Origin: Actinoallomurus soli
Lineage (GTDB): Bacteria; Actinomycetota; Actinomycetes; Streptosporangiales; Streptosporangiaceae
Direction: 5' to 3'
NCBI RefSeq assembly: GCF_024055715.1
Contig: NZ_JAMXMV010000011.1
Span: 186,001 to 250,000 of the forward strand
Length of the DNA: 64,000 nucleotides
A model generated the notes under the pieces. The model ran no database searches and was not told the origin of the DNA. It was given only the letters and a program-made list of their open reading frames with translations. The translations under genes and the position numbers were made by a program. Shown here in pieces: positions 63,001 to 64,000 of the stretch. Each line of letters opens with the position of its first letter. Position 1 is the first letter of the stretch.

Positions 63001-64000
63001 CTTCGGCAGCACGAGGGCCTGCGACCCGTCCCGCGATTTCGACTGGGCGGTGCCGGTGTAGTTGTGCCAGTAATTCGCGAGACCGGTGTTCCACCGGTAG
63101 TCGTACACCTCCGGCGCGCCGATGCGCTCGGCCCGCAGCCTGACCCTGACGACGTCGGTCAGCACCGGGCCGACGGGGTTGGCCAGGTGGAAGCTGAAGC
63201 CGTTCCGCGAGGGCAGCTCCTCCCACAGCATCTGGTCGCGGCCCTCGGCCAGGATCGCCTGCAGCAGGTCCGTCCCGCCCTGCATCCGGCCGATCCGGCG
63301 GCCCTTGCCGTCCCACAGGAGCGGGTCGGACCCCAGCAGCCCCGGAGCGGCCGCCTCGATCTGCTGCCGGACGATCTGCTCGGTCGTCCGGCCGTCGTCA
63401 TGGGTCCAGCGGTGGACGCCGTGGTGGCCGAGGAAGGAGCCGCCCGGGTCGGTCCTGGTGAGGTACTCCGGCAGCGTCATCCGGTCGAACGGCAGGCGCG
63501 GGTGCGACAGCTTCTGGCGGAACGTCGCGTTGAACCGGTCGCGGATCTCCAGGTTCATGACCGGTACGGCGCCGACGGTGTGCAGCTCGGCCAGGATGCC
63601 CACGAGCGGCGCGCGGTTCACCGGCAGGCCGGTGGGCGGCTCGGGGACCTCGGCGTGCCAGCGCATCAGCAGGCCCGCCACGACGTCACCGCTCAGCCGC
63701 AGTCTCCCGTCGAGCCAGCTCCGCATCACCTCGCCCAGCCGCCGGTCGGACAGCGGCTCCCGGCCCTCGGCGTACGCGACGACGTCCGCGGGCATGTCGG
63801 GGACGGCGAACGGGTCGTGCGGCGCGCCGAGCGACCGCCCGAAGGCGGTGTTGAACCGGTCCCGGACCTTCTCGTCCAGGATCGGGGCCGCGCCCATCTC
63901 GTGCAGGCGGATGAGCGTGTTGATGAGCTTCCCGCGCTGGACCCTCGGTGCGTCCTTCGGGAGGGCCGGCCGTTCGCCGGTCCAGCGCATCAAGATCTTC
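36004..64000 (-). CDS. Giant T7SS-type toxin polyprotein (OTU protease, ART, deamidase); N-terminus beyond the window
   Basis: The frame is open from the right edge to a TGA at 36004-36006. Residues are numbered from the TTG at 63993 (9,329 residues), which is not the real start because the frame continues upstream inside a repeat. Order: ~90-residue helical repeats; module A (to 1596); acidic linker; beta-rich region (about 1690-2930); module B, paralogous to A, with an OTU protease (nucleophile Cys4196, His4330) and ending at 4537; a large beta-rich region with papain-like and OmpA-like parts (to about 7930); pseudo-OTU (8074-8200); pertussis-like ART (8285-8400); annexin-like repeats; a protein-glutaminase-like deamidase (Cys8787, His8838, Asp8858). 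Four related domains end in PRLRGG or PRLGGG at 1596, 4537, 8049 and 8542. Only two cysteines are visible. Size and neighbours suggest a T7SS-secreted polymorphic toxin; proteins like this may be filed as 'lonely Cys domain' proteins. Confidence 0.9.
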   Translation of the reverse strand, partial: KILMRWTGERPALPKDAPRVQRGKLINTLIRLHEMGAAPILDEKVRDRFNTAFGRSLGAPHDPFAVPDMPADVVAYAEGREPLSDRRLGEVMRSWLDGRLRLSGDVVAGLLMRWHAEVPEPPTGLPVNRAPLVGILAELHTVGAVPVMNLEIRDRFNATFRQKLSHPRLPFDRMTLPEYLTRTDPGGSFLGHHGVHRWTHDDGRTTEQIVRQQIEAAAPGLLGSDPLLWDGKGRRIGRMQGGTDLLQAILAEGRDQMLWEELPSRNGFSFHLANPVGPVLTDVVRVRLRAERIGAPEVYDYRWNTGLANYWHNYTGTAQSKSRDGSQALVLPKFTAGGTNASGPVDLKTGEGHHRSTTRAENAVSEMTGYDWANHYAVRVPMRLIVEIDRLDMSGRPLNNLLLSRFETWTNHDATSRTTVDGLLDLQIPHALAEAGTLHGPEQLRNLLPLPKLNRNLAVVGVTADGLLPAARKLLDQLLGPRWYEKALGAQAGDPGVRSFQSLPFLLSRSHLINHLLEAIGTDGYRLPSNLFRAGDSDLRAQVTLRAELFDAQVIMRMVDGTGVGRYIKHQSGTTASNSSDQMRGTAEYAVNGTDTINPQPPAPPGTEAPPHRPDHSWTVSHGDSRVTSANQSSAGTENYRREQDVKEYGSTLLVRLRGQFWLEAQKTRHHLLRPNKAKPVGAPVRSDPVTGDVYVEMFEAQYEELLAELAANEQQARQALRDRVDPTAWAALGSAPRFDLAPLLAGAAVYRPDPTHPQPGPRPKYDASRAHHALVEHIREQGGAHGPVVLTHGANTRVLEYRAILDWAARTIRADLAAARVEDPYLPSPADPGVYDARRARPDARLFDGLTGSLDDEITAIINEVNRVHGLRPDNPLGAPAELPPEAALLALDPLYLARDVARELSTHVRLDVTRPDGTVRSHWADPSGRIYAFDPTAFDDLTVTPDDASRAGLWSEETRRLAADHGLDPIDLARLYRTSWSQQRTFEQAVLAEIAERLDRLGAAHEALPGLFGRTVQAAAAWREIVLRIEAEHAAAAAQTSRAQRELDDLRRALDDLYTQRTRLILDLSPDRTAVDGLERRILDLETAQTEQRARLERYEESTAYLTPRLDDVRRAIRETETLLTDLRATGDTGTGEAAPWTAADVQEATDLLTASESALDERRVDLAYRRREAPSIEQAVQGLHDTLSAAGDGAVSLAVVTHADGTAERFTVVADEGEIRWFEAVSSLPVRPPSGGRLYSLDLGLDGLLLAPPAGLDGARPQTRSFAQVRDLALAAVVDHLGADLAGQVARRTQVQSRPTLDQALLAFEDRLVERSARIAELTDTPRPPIVSLDTARRGDLPDDAHVFQDEQGHHGIGPSDAEVQGWTPVGPLADFTEIFWLTHGTPDRPVTVEDIVGGGLGAAVRFLSGAGVRTLEEDVLRALEESPDRVVEEVDRLPDDLPPGTWIWFTGPSRTGAVSVVANPAGEIRYRVLLAGAAAPREARSRIGLAPLDDGRHTLIVSRPRTDGDARLSAPYRSLRQRTEVSDFHVIEVNAVLRTLGYRGGPVDRARVEEALRDPELPPGPTDPRGLANDLAHWIAFDKDLAKMPRLRGGSDAAGSIPGLTGMSGASSSNPMPVTVARGPVEELSEEEPEEESSSESSESSEDEAESVTGEHREVAPPAPAKRVRWADQQGDTTDEESGSEPESEESEDDAPEPLSLEELLGQTRVGVVDDRPVALWLPGARGDVAFDEATVALLGDLVPPQTVFVLGRVENGTLMAGDRPIEPATLMGLLTARAAGHQPFLLMPGSGEAATSLADLSGGPVLAAPRGVRLDPAEGTLTAIGSGKDAITGPASSSRDGDYVGRFRMHLPGEPASTPIHSVLTRTAAEGHGTPPAPPERAVMRPVMVDPAARSIGVPRVGLPYMGQVLTAVRRALTAAGFAPSERDMAGLVQRLVSNFTYTLGDSGDDANTSGLMVPFGDVELLVTFDPTDPYTVDNMAGSTVRPSTRPAPEGENVGYETINAAYATGAHVETHAGQTGATRGALSLTFGIGAAPYLVLQVVKVGVGVSGTANQSNRSTSHIADAEGGHVEDARIESSLVAYTPNIALKIRANPKEGMAQDWEHIRPFRIQDPGTEKLLLWMPEPYLKAPSADLVTATGAGVKSTKLPPHFYASGLTNLPKLFDEVVGVLASQGLRLKIGSVPRAELLQKLWNLNTHLDKAINDRRRGYSFTLHDKRGKVLAVVRLHADRLPQARRVGATSNKVHVENVRTGIRGMSSGHSISNSTKWTVPSVEFDLAPIPLQADDFGLGISVAAPYTTANSESLSGGRVGLNVVVPRATGHTTGNDVQLGVYSVAYVRDAKTSSSSRTRTPVVRSRALIRATEAEAFEHGLPVDKEAFKKAPEGTTVPYDAEALRDTGRRAEDPDTKQPPAYLLKGKGIGTGWAQPEESTVEALYDALETRLKAHGFLPENDDDPFAGEHFYTHGNKVLSRLDNEDQLRKWISLWGLSSYWDVAHQDGYTFTLRLRRGGAGVDVDIDSAKVTIRITERVEEPPEYLRSTDAYTTANLPMGMDTAGQSATHTRKIAIGVKFKTLFKFLKTALLGVEYQRTVGATDSVSFLSNVPQLLEIPGLLDVWGVTYDLHARIEFQHSGRTGNIAKGRRDVTLPTMRGQKATAYLMPFTEAEQPSAADLSPREVMLREKWTPAEALEQAVVFHLDTTGLTPAASAMLKDFAGPAGAADREMSAFTGLFMVKAHLKEILNGEYTTDGPFDPGWLRDVFGALDLRGDLGPSLFMGSTSDPFVLGLIYLFLLENRLSNKDSHGLSWEQLDLAFGDIAGEASLTGEWDFSRSWQWNTARGFGRGAAKELIQIKVGRAFLYQAPANFTVRARQEAHGKLLPSSRHRPAPRQVGGRDAIFILIEPDGLAQYADAVLPVSDAQLTDSLTRWSKGELRLPGDVAAGVLTRWKTDLTGRPTPPKDRLDFVDARAAELAQVHDRGGVRVTDPAVRRTFTRAFGLALAEPRASDPYFAMPDDLVAYAEGGPALPDERLAEALNDWQAGDLALSGDVAVGILRRWTAGGSRPPRTLPGVDGDELVRTVTFLHTQGAAPVRDGDLRKWFKETAGQELGEPPIPFEEIELPEYLEREDPGLGFHGVESFRFANGKSTYQIVREQVDKVAPGLLTAGAALWDAKRRVIGRMQGGVDALQGMLGKGRDHALLANLLAKGRDQALLGSTSAEDGYSFYLVNPIGWLLSDIVEINLDLRIASPKVQDFVPNTAAEVYEHQYRTTAKSNSRDGSQSFTFAKLGTGGQQQTTGGDAVDAKTSEGHHRGTTRADQGVVEQTVYGGAHYLVGMEHELTVTVRRLDPTGRPLVRALNRKFDDLTRHSAADTVTEPGTLVIQMPRSLAEGRRLRGPHPLPDLGRLPELPVNAYITEAMIDDALPIGLNLLNEIFRPSRIELLLGATADDPRTRKSLSLPVLLSRVHIVNNIREASGEEPLKLAENLFVPGHSEERAEMWLHGDLSGLDVIGRMKEGTGTGRYNKHQSGTTISGSSDHARVVGDASLDTHGPMGDHTPAHSWDLGTSNNRVTSFDDAMAGTENYRREQHGKERSPLFLVRMRFRGRLFADRADHHLFRRATPTGRFVSDPFFGDVYAEISQAQVEDLLAQREEIRVRLQARPESLNWPPMGQAPRFDLAPLLTDAASRHTDPIRAYQTVARHIRRQVGGGRPVVLTADALALAAQTHEAMLRWAVRTMTADLAHIRQTDPTVEKPAALARYEEQVERATRLTGSVDSIQQATTEVIKTVNALHAQRPDNPTGRPAGLPSEVADLGLHPVYVGRDTAYALAAHVRVDIIRADGSVHQTWIDPNGGMYAFDPVLTRPDWGTRATRIFSPVTSRTHFFSAAVAETHGMLSSAQRAEADVYGLDRSDMGRIYLTAPVRQQTFEQAFNAEIRARRDRLAELNPALPGLLHDAAAVHAFWRQETETRRRRQNEDDPLGGLLELSERVHEAEWNEEDAARIVESLRTAARGGPGERAWTPEEVAEIGDRLAELAAAQRAATGADTRTPVLGTGTNPVLGTGTTDPVAGTGGTIPASGTTSVVAGSGRSEPATRAMGKQRATGTGGTEPASGIGRSEPGLGAGTVDPVLRTTRTVPVADRSGSRAVGGNEVERAAARALEAEAVAFDQERLDAALSARRLRPIDVAADDNCFYQSLIAIAGPYLARVIPGLRNTRPGSREAVQVVRNWLADRLAADLAVAGQGLLSRYAGFFHESGDGISFADWGRALVDQIRRMDSWRNEVGDLVAHLAANELGLPLTLIQDRYVTQLGPAGAARVNFIRTPGHFMGAESTDEDAPEISWEQLHPAPPTPADRSARQFQLIRGSLERRVERAGTDYQELRERLDPDVRSEIDAEAQAMVDRFRDAHAANGHADVPAHRRAQARLDTMRRAAAQLEGLTANLHRQLGDPPATGPSSRGEGADTGISDYLETEVNSLLARMGGAWLGGRVDRGEIEQALRELPEGISKSSARGLAGFAAHYIAFGEKPRLRGGAPGRAPLAERPGEASGSSAADTAAAPAEWIFGGTRGRGGGVQRALDPERLAATALAPETLLTDDQGGAIARNWTGTGNQRLDLSSYAVSDAAGQVGTLRAPWSNPYAIMAGTGTGWTVITPRGRFSVTDPEELIWMIAQDSARPEGAEIVLAFGRVTPALAGRIAGLTGARTWYVRHDVRSLLDPTTGIERLAIGPVPAGADAVWAVAEPDDAQSALSILDLYDDAESAVEPALSVLDLYDGTESGAEEGTRSSGDAGGPAVDPSGVVGPTEARRARPLTTTEYEVIDERGTGVLFRRPGDPVLERRSPQAWEGESAAPGFTTLTQDYVETAGSDRPRLRISADRTLAVQDGVSGQQIFASDQAIARARAKHARWDDIVWLQVEDDVAIVVPTQNGGSRRLYRVTPEFRTRPGQSPDEGSRPFVEFLAGDHRLSHLVFGDPKGGPVTTAPVNASDAIEVTGTHYLAEALTRMADGEIPPTDVNPEWAAAQIRRDDRPSGGGGGPLPGEGYGGALALSDTPSPRRGALSYAARLLGINERAWADVGEGYMVQLVAAPDEGGRPDLTRNFAKPGSEPGKHLGYHFAMVVLASEDGTHQITLENHARRASPMWEAARREAVETNLRDYSLSELQQITEDLRANLDRLNNAGRTDGLAELRGYQNLAGALTRAKQAQTEVLEQAEGSPERAAAEAELDKHIRRAMRGLEAVDSIIPAKRQWYMRMISQRPGESMHDLSAGLLEPGPATVANPLTAVVLFGHHGGPSPIRFDEGTDRFEARYLKSPVEMVATVGLWNADHGLPLPPVTITGHARAATGGRSLAAKRTKAVEETFREHLDDELRRRQAGTPLPHLTAGDFEIGRVAAKTTGDDVTISFDDRRGGPRQVAIRGAQRATPGPSGTQTRRRRFGGLLGGSPDHDRNPLAEQWPIGRRLTVMEPRFGDPDDLTEVPLDEVPAVGTVSGNPLVYERPHPSRSTPFTYEIERTGVIRLSGEELSPFDWTRFGDDFIHEPTGAYLRGDNGWLGRVDNHDTLLETLTSLDPEARPYRLTVGKGAMYLVPLDESGRAVRIPLKDQAPRSGALADQPQMNDEVYAAYRTFWDALEETGDTEARDSDAAPIVPWYVEQGGLGDGSVSSVAEVVDSSLPDGRPDESVTRWIDAVTAGLSSSVARAVRKKILALLAEKDPVRWERLLLHGKLIVEKSTRVRLSFSVEQTEFAPPEDAGADPGYQTYFSKYGDTTYAEEVMRQNLSGRNASVEPILFLSVGLQAGLSHVSPVFKVGTERGTGSWQTILMEVQSGNRVIANAAHGYAARIRVRATVDRAERPELLLPGEARLAFPTVYSSAAEAALTAPPGSGGHPVVRVVDPAVLHGLDHAVTAIVPEPLLAGLRSVLDFLGLPAKDVDEIVQDVAEEYVNEKTFKDRSQWWLTDSWVTGLIDKRLSALSTFQGHLEFSGRPQTVRYVTTTDKEVLLRNDIADTVRIGDGQKHSTGASATPGVAFGVELGSHLATPSIDLPKLGSSREYGRSLTSGGQLKNATMRKDRLVRYQTEFAVTIWVKSDHGDVPFTLPVTGELGIGLAHAKDFERHALGGVPTGSGLIPAEKPEEPEKPEGLEAPAGSKTLDEGLDEVLPAGSKALDEGLPAGSKALDEGLPAGSKALDEGAPVRSETPAGPEPQEPTTVAGGTPDELAAGRSEPFWADFARRLRARFTDGRPPEPFLDGGVRDAGDLAALADRGPIEIVLPPALHDALVPHWLDAQEGWRALYAHPGITWVLSTDEHAFLVSSTDSHASGGPVWRYVLDEDARVVGALLMDEREGEREPRWYVPNPAREPMTAEAPRPWYEDLLSPLRAAGLTAVTDFLTSGGVPQIQVTEALRSRLEQPGEDRTLSEAVDALKAEPRIQVVTADGRRVQDQEGGEKAGERRFVLDERGQVHGPLRTWHHVVHPREPLGLAARTGLGRGIVREMPGREKVYRELADELARQMRQAGVVGKMSAAARQHLARALAMKFGVPGGRGTFQDGIDGDIGHEVTIGGYTFTAVLYTELRGLRRDPVAEVNVSLDTQRKNVAGLDTEDKKGFSIGAGFKLSFRVKLARLFSLDLHVLELKGERSRHQKIGNSTGVKEYRRERTNGNVTRFEYETAYTSAVTTSRRSGDLVAARVWEQSGDEYWTAVTVSDAHLPAEPLPADEILAYGEVTVKTGPMDDEGLQRLAAPLGKDRGEEFDLTKEGLTGIQVNLTGVNEISAHMAELVAAHNKTPRPRPQADAFKQVLTALVPSGRRYGAAERILRTGTHTFLESNARRLLSRRGLRIPLPSTAGGWRQEIRIRLRTFNVRHEQTVKGATLEQYTEADLRFGEERASGYGLDTSAGPGGVVRLGLPAAESHNEGEGHQTTSQKVGNQISGGFMGGGDVSFPSRSVTDMGGALDLNLGTYSGDSEQLGADPVYTIQYRRWRHVSGARKLSRAFRRGPGTRASYRVERHVKIARGAELLVPYVRAADHGLPVPAREDLPSTQGERHYVNDDLAVAAAHVESVDAADVVDTIEALLGGDLDPDVLGVIETAFDEEAIRGQYGGARRGGIHRVVTTPAQTWGEGRIWDYLKMPARTGGTLHTGIRVTAIEDSVTYRRPRPDVKVTTGGQAFVQIGKHRSRGHAWRAGGFFHGRWATAPAGLRPAGGVSVKYERRHGLKVGVESTARDVRRATAKDTSQEFRHGVRFRVEVFHRYSPSEFARRSAQVAKAVPALVDILSRGESRRMWRRLFPATTPAAATDEVRGRATLLVPTHLTAAGPRPAPTAAVEAPAGATSTASGHASAAASAPASVPVQPAITRTPPPAPTTLATSLAEHVHAMALPGIEHLVDWAPAAATPWRRIDGAAVARGVAPTVEEFGPAHQDGVTGDIALDERDATANIDKLLNGTYRIPLVGREYLTVQMVPTRGRWLTRGGFTGLNFPEHSQEPAREHEAERGWSVDGEFDLGHAFARPLEEGADQPLLDPGMSSGKGNRTARMHKNSAGDYVESNRQRDDDYDYYVFDARFHVSGPHGHYVVLDAPDGFIGMLPATVVRRLITDLGLDLERPPLGDAELPAQWAESGTLPPEATAEVIDRAGGMAALRGRTLRLWTSADHLKAAAATADRITAQTGLPVELLTRDADGTIGRYPESARPALRSTTTSPDERATSPDERATSPDERATSPDEQAMEPAPQGVEDVTEQGERADAAPAAQTDLTALVEVPVAPRASEPLGEALARALNDDPSLPARLGETPGEQGDATKPLYGRLMAGLTEENLPASAPLIDEDRQVPLADLERAEIDLTLAQRSQAILSGGLRGADLTRVQRFQLAVRTEPVRSGAPAEMIEALTSAARALGMTIVLDDAPTITPRQTFPDPASHDAPEEEHVEPRVEGTVTSEAGAPVRPVTTTRPSAADEDVIEVVDAADATAAQNEVVPGDDLGRDPDLVSAVNRILDGRPQWTRVVSAEEVAYWHGMLPKHWRGPVPRLLRDRAEGIAALMMGRPLPRLGGGAGGREQRDLPTDSYQRTGPGTADLEDTAYELHRLWGAGFGEALVYALHHRVPESLPLGSADALHQWAGQQVIPEDLPPDLSVDGFRAALEGGDRSIAVQRIVASVVARAFGVPIAVVGPNGRVHRFGTAGPAPMLLVQEADGRFLAGVRPVYSDAEYATTDSENDDSSSEPEEEPLSPEEHRAWFEQFYFAHPRITTYEPQPTAGFGTSVHGPHPATIVVARGGPSANGRVVYREDDELLYRWDTRGPEIIFVEGFRPRGRTLPKSLRLYQNELLTSGLVGTTRSRALDAVPLLNTESGLIYRYSVNAPGGIDMVATLNVSSLWGQQEVVFWKGVRPKYVVGVEIFRKLGDELTLIDSFTRDQYLGRLDLPAVEGALTSEAGALVRPVTTTRPSAAEEDVIEVVEAADAASSQGEVVPGDGLGWDPELVSEVNRILDGRPQWTRVVSAEEVAHWHEMLPRNWRGPVVPRSLRVRAEGIADLMMGRPLPRLRGGGNGGQQSVTSPPEEEYAGRLAVLLAAVPVDHAEVLRQLRFRASLADGRTAETLDAAFQAQTGRPLAEAVNAAVAGQRASAALAVDVRRHLGLEREATTETPPPGPISVAPGEPATASPGVLPFTRDLHDALVRGDDVEKVFARLRLLEGDPRRFWAVEEAYENEYGVPLVERVNALWERQYGTDPAHRWSEVLPTSGDGLFDGARPEPVSYAQVGRWYELLTELSFDHHELGAVRLPAAYHYDGCVLRAHLTALRLLQWGAPVGKIVAGRAAPELGVLEGNMPGSLEPTLVEWLRHVAPVVWARDADGRPGWVVIDTALGRGPLSPGEWLTVIGVDPADSRNVFLTGTVEDVHAAVEAEFAKAPSTSHFDYETQHPVGRAVAAITGVEHTGVLLRRPEPLRSVDSVIRDQTGDLVEHAHAMEELTYARRAAHVLRETRGEAPQSVARRLETELAGPSPERGTLRRYPDLDRLVHEVLGDSVPDLVARLFPGDRGDARTLAAQAPSPAAGRTRPVAPPGWPSWTVAPRATRAPEVRHVAAAAGDVRPAGAPSRYGPDFYEGQRWISGRRVYEQNFSRALGRDPRLPDVVRRANHRLYTTIAQHTPADDAARSFAPGLGRSPAAELERLLGDDASWSLDEHLTAFNQAVSRWERELASLWDERVPRSRPRSGDWRDEQIARGYEVHRRPLDRLEWTFRVYAHLGFGPEDRALFLRAAMTRGTALYEVLTAWRSAGLGDDPAHAVPEAVLLTEAADLYEWADAMFRPRDLIVDPQSLAALTPPHRGSVTS
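37324..37731 (-). other. Protein-glutaminase-like deamidase domain of the giant protein
   Basis: Around residues 8755-8890 the pattern is 'YDGCVLRAHLTALRLLQWG' (Cys8787), 'LRHVAPVVWARD' (His8838) and 'GWVVIDTALGRGPLSPGEWL' (Asp8858). This Cys-His-Asp order matches protein-glutaminase/Gln deamidase folds; His to Asp is 20 residues, as in the Chryseobacterium enzyme (His197/Asp217). It would deamidate glutamine side chains of a target protein. Confidence 0.7.
38368..38730 (-). repeat. Direct repeat copy 2 flanking the ART cassette (ends in PRLRGG)
   Basis: About 360 bp encoding residues 8422-8542, from 'VEGALTSEAGALVRP' to 'MGRPLPRLRGG'. It is nearly identical to 39847-40206. The last 63 codons (38368-38556) are the fourth LRGG domain. 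Confidence 0.9.
38794..39141 (-). other. Pertussis/pierisin-like ADP-ribosyltransferase domain
   Basis: Residues about 8285-8400. 'LLYRWDTRGPEIIFVEGFRP' matches the YRxDxRxPxxIFxxGF start of pertussis S1, pierisin and scabin, with NAD-binding Arg8291. 'SGLVGTTRSRA' takes the STS position, 'LIYRYSVNAPG' follows, and 'GQQEVVFWKGVRP' aligns with the catalytic QSE segment of pertussis toxin, giving Glu8377. All key residues are present, so it is probably active. Confidence 0.75.
39394..39774 (-). other. Pseudo-OTU domain of the giant protein
   Basis: Residues about 8074-8200. The pattern 'ELHRLWGAGFGEALVYALHH' ... 'VVARAFGVPIAVVGPNGRVH' ... 'LLVQEADGRFLAG' follows OTU-fold spacing, but the catalytic Cys position is Phe/Gly and the GHF histidine is GRF. 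If the fold call is right, it is inactive and might bind the LRGG domains. Confidence 0.5.
39847..40206 (-). repeat. Direct repeat copy 1 flanking the ART cassette (ends in PRLGGG)
   Basis: 360 bp encoding residues 7930-8049, from 'VEGTVTSEAGAPVRP' to 'MGRPLPRLGGG'. The last 62 codons (39847-40032) are the third LRGG-type domain, with Arg replaced by Gly in the LRGG motif. Confidence 0.9.
40819..40897 (-). repeat. 21-bp coding tandem repeat (TSPDERA)
   Basis: Nearly four copies of a 21-bp unit encode TSPDERA in a linker of the giant protein. Two copies are exact, so it is a recent or slippage-prone expansion. Confidence 0.9.
45408..45550 (-). repeat. 33-bp coding tandem repeat (LPAGSKALDEG)
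   Basis: Three to four copies of an 11-residue unit LPAGSKALDEG in a linker near residue 6150-6195. Two 33-bp DNA copies are essentially exact. Confidence 0.9.
47764..47991 (-). other. OmpA-like segment of the giant protein
   Basis: Residues about 5335-5410: 'PPVTITGHARAATGGRSLAA' followed by 'KRTKAVEETFREHLDDELRR' has the VxITGHxD...LSxxRAxAV order of OmpA-like domains. The acidic peptidoglycan-binding residue after GH is changed (GHAR), so binding is doubtful. Confidence 0.5.
48185..49017 (-). other. Degenerate papain-like segment of the giant protein
   Basis: Residues about 4993-5270. 'GTHYLAEAL' occupies the place where related actinobacterial toxin proteins have a nucleophilic Cys. Then come 'GYHFAMVVLASEDG' and 'ITLENHARR', a long helical insertion, and 'QWYMRMISQRPGESMHDL'. 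The Cys is missing, so it is probably inactive. Confidence 0.4.
50383..50565 (-). other. LRGG domain 2
   Basis: Residues 4477-4537, starting 'EVNSLLARMG' and ending 'FGEKPRLRGG'. It aligns with the other three copies (EVNxxL... GGxVDxxxIExAL... LAxxxAxxIA... PRLRGG) and is followed by a Gly/Ala/Pro/Ser linker. It lies about 150 residues after the OTU domain. Confidence 0.75.
50959..51456 (-). other. OTU-type cysteine protease domain
   Basis: Residues about 4180-4345. 'VAADDNCFYQSLIAIAG' matches the OTU nucleophile motif (GDCFYxS-like; Cys4196). 'VVRNWLADRLAADL' and 'LVAHLAANELGLPLTLI' are the core helices, and 'FIRTPGHFMGAES' supplies the catalytic histidine His4330 before an acidic residue. 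OTU enzymes usually cut after the LRGG of ubiquitin. Confidence 0.85.
59206..59394 (-). other. LRGG domain 1
   Basis: Residues 1534-1596, from 'EVNAVLRTLGYRGGPVDRAR' to 'DLAKMPRLRGG', at the end of module A and followed by a Ser/Gly linker and a long Glu/Ser/Asp-rich stretch. Confidence 0.75.
59206..63993 (-). repeat. Module A (incomplete at the window edge)
   Basis: Residues 1-1596. It opens with ~90-residue helical repeats ('LSGDVVAGLLMRW', 'LHTVGAVPV', 'VVAYAEG'), then a beta-rich part with 'SKSRDGSQALVLPKF' and 'YIKHQSGTTASN', then 'DPSGRIYAFDP', a coiled coil ('LERRILDLETAQTEQRARLE') and LRGG domain 1. It repeats the plan of module B. Confidence 0.85.

Noticed and set aside
63988-63993. 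TTG/ATG codons at the right edge as start of the giant gene
   Set aside because: The frame stays open upstream and the codons fall inside a repeat unit (KILMRW, compare GLLMRW and GVLTRW), so the true start is outside the window.
36004-64000. Non-ribosomal peptide or polyketide synthase
   Set aside because: Size suggested it, but no condensation, adenylation, ketosynthase or carrier motifs are present; there are no carrier-type DSL/GxDS serine motifs.

Overview
The window is GC-rich actinobacterial DNA. It shows GTG and TTG starts, GTGA/ATGA/TTGA stop-start overlaps, a SARP regulator, a PucR-type regulator, secreted glycosidases with cellulose-binding modules, and type VII secretion (T7SS)-style genes. 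A member of the Streptosporangiales or a near relative is a reasonable guess, but nothing here fixes the genus. No rRNA, tRNA or CRISPR array was seen.

Left third (1-21 kb), accessory metabolism. A TPR-protein gene runs off the left edge. It is followed by a GNAT gene, a decayed GH2-type glycosidase next to an acyltransferase-3 gene, a response regulator-kinase-GerMN lipoprotein operon, and an SGNH lipoprotein. Next come proline dehydrogenase and P5C dehydrogenase with a divergent PucR-type regulator. A secreted polymer-degrading set follows: two GH54 arabinofuranosidases, one with CBM42 and one with CBM2, behind matching promoter/operator elements, and a cutinase/polyester hydrolase carrying its own CBM2. 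A P450 and a quinone oxidoreductase/TetR pair with a clear operator close this part.

Middle (21-30 kb). A four-gene operon encodes a DyP peroxidase, an encapsulin shell, a molybdopterin oxidoreductase and a flavin reductase. Then come a DUF5519-like gene, a membrane protein joining two HTH domains to an extracellular PstS-like domain (its stop codon lies in an IS200/IS605-type end remnant), and a SARP/ATPase regulator.

Right half (30-64 kb, all on the minus strand), the most unusual part. One reading frame of more than 9,329 codons enters from beyond the right edge and ends at 36004. Downstream are a 58-codon ORF, an SseB-like T7SS-associated protein, a 21-codon leader ORF, a 1,166-residue protein with a degenerate ADP-ribosyltransferase (ART)-like C-terminus, and a membrane-anchored ricin-type lectin. 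The giant protein appears to contain only two cysteines in 9,329 residues. One is the predicted nucleophile of an OTU protease domain and the other that of a C-terminal protein-glutaminase-like deamidase. It also carries a pertussis/pierisin-like ART domain, a pseudo-OTU domain, and four copies of a ~62-residue domain ending in PRLRGG (one copy PRLGGG). LRGG is the C-terminal signature of ubiquitin, the natural substrate type of OTU proteases. My leading hypothesis is a secreted toxin polyprotein that is processed, perhaps by its own OTU domain, at ubiquitin-like LRGG sites to release separate ART and deamidase effectors. Domain content is read from the sequence; the processing is inference.
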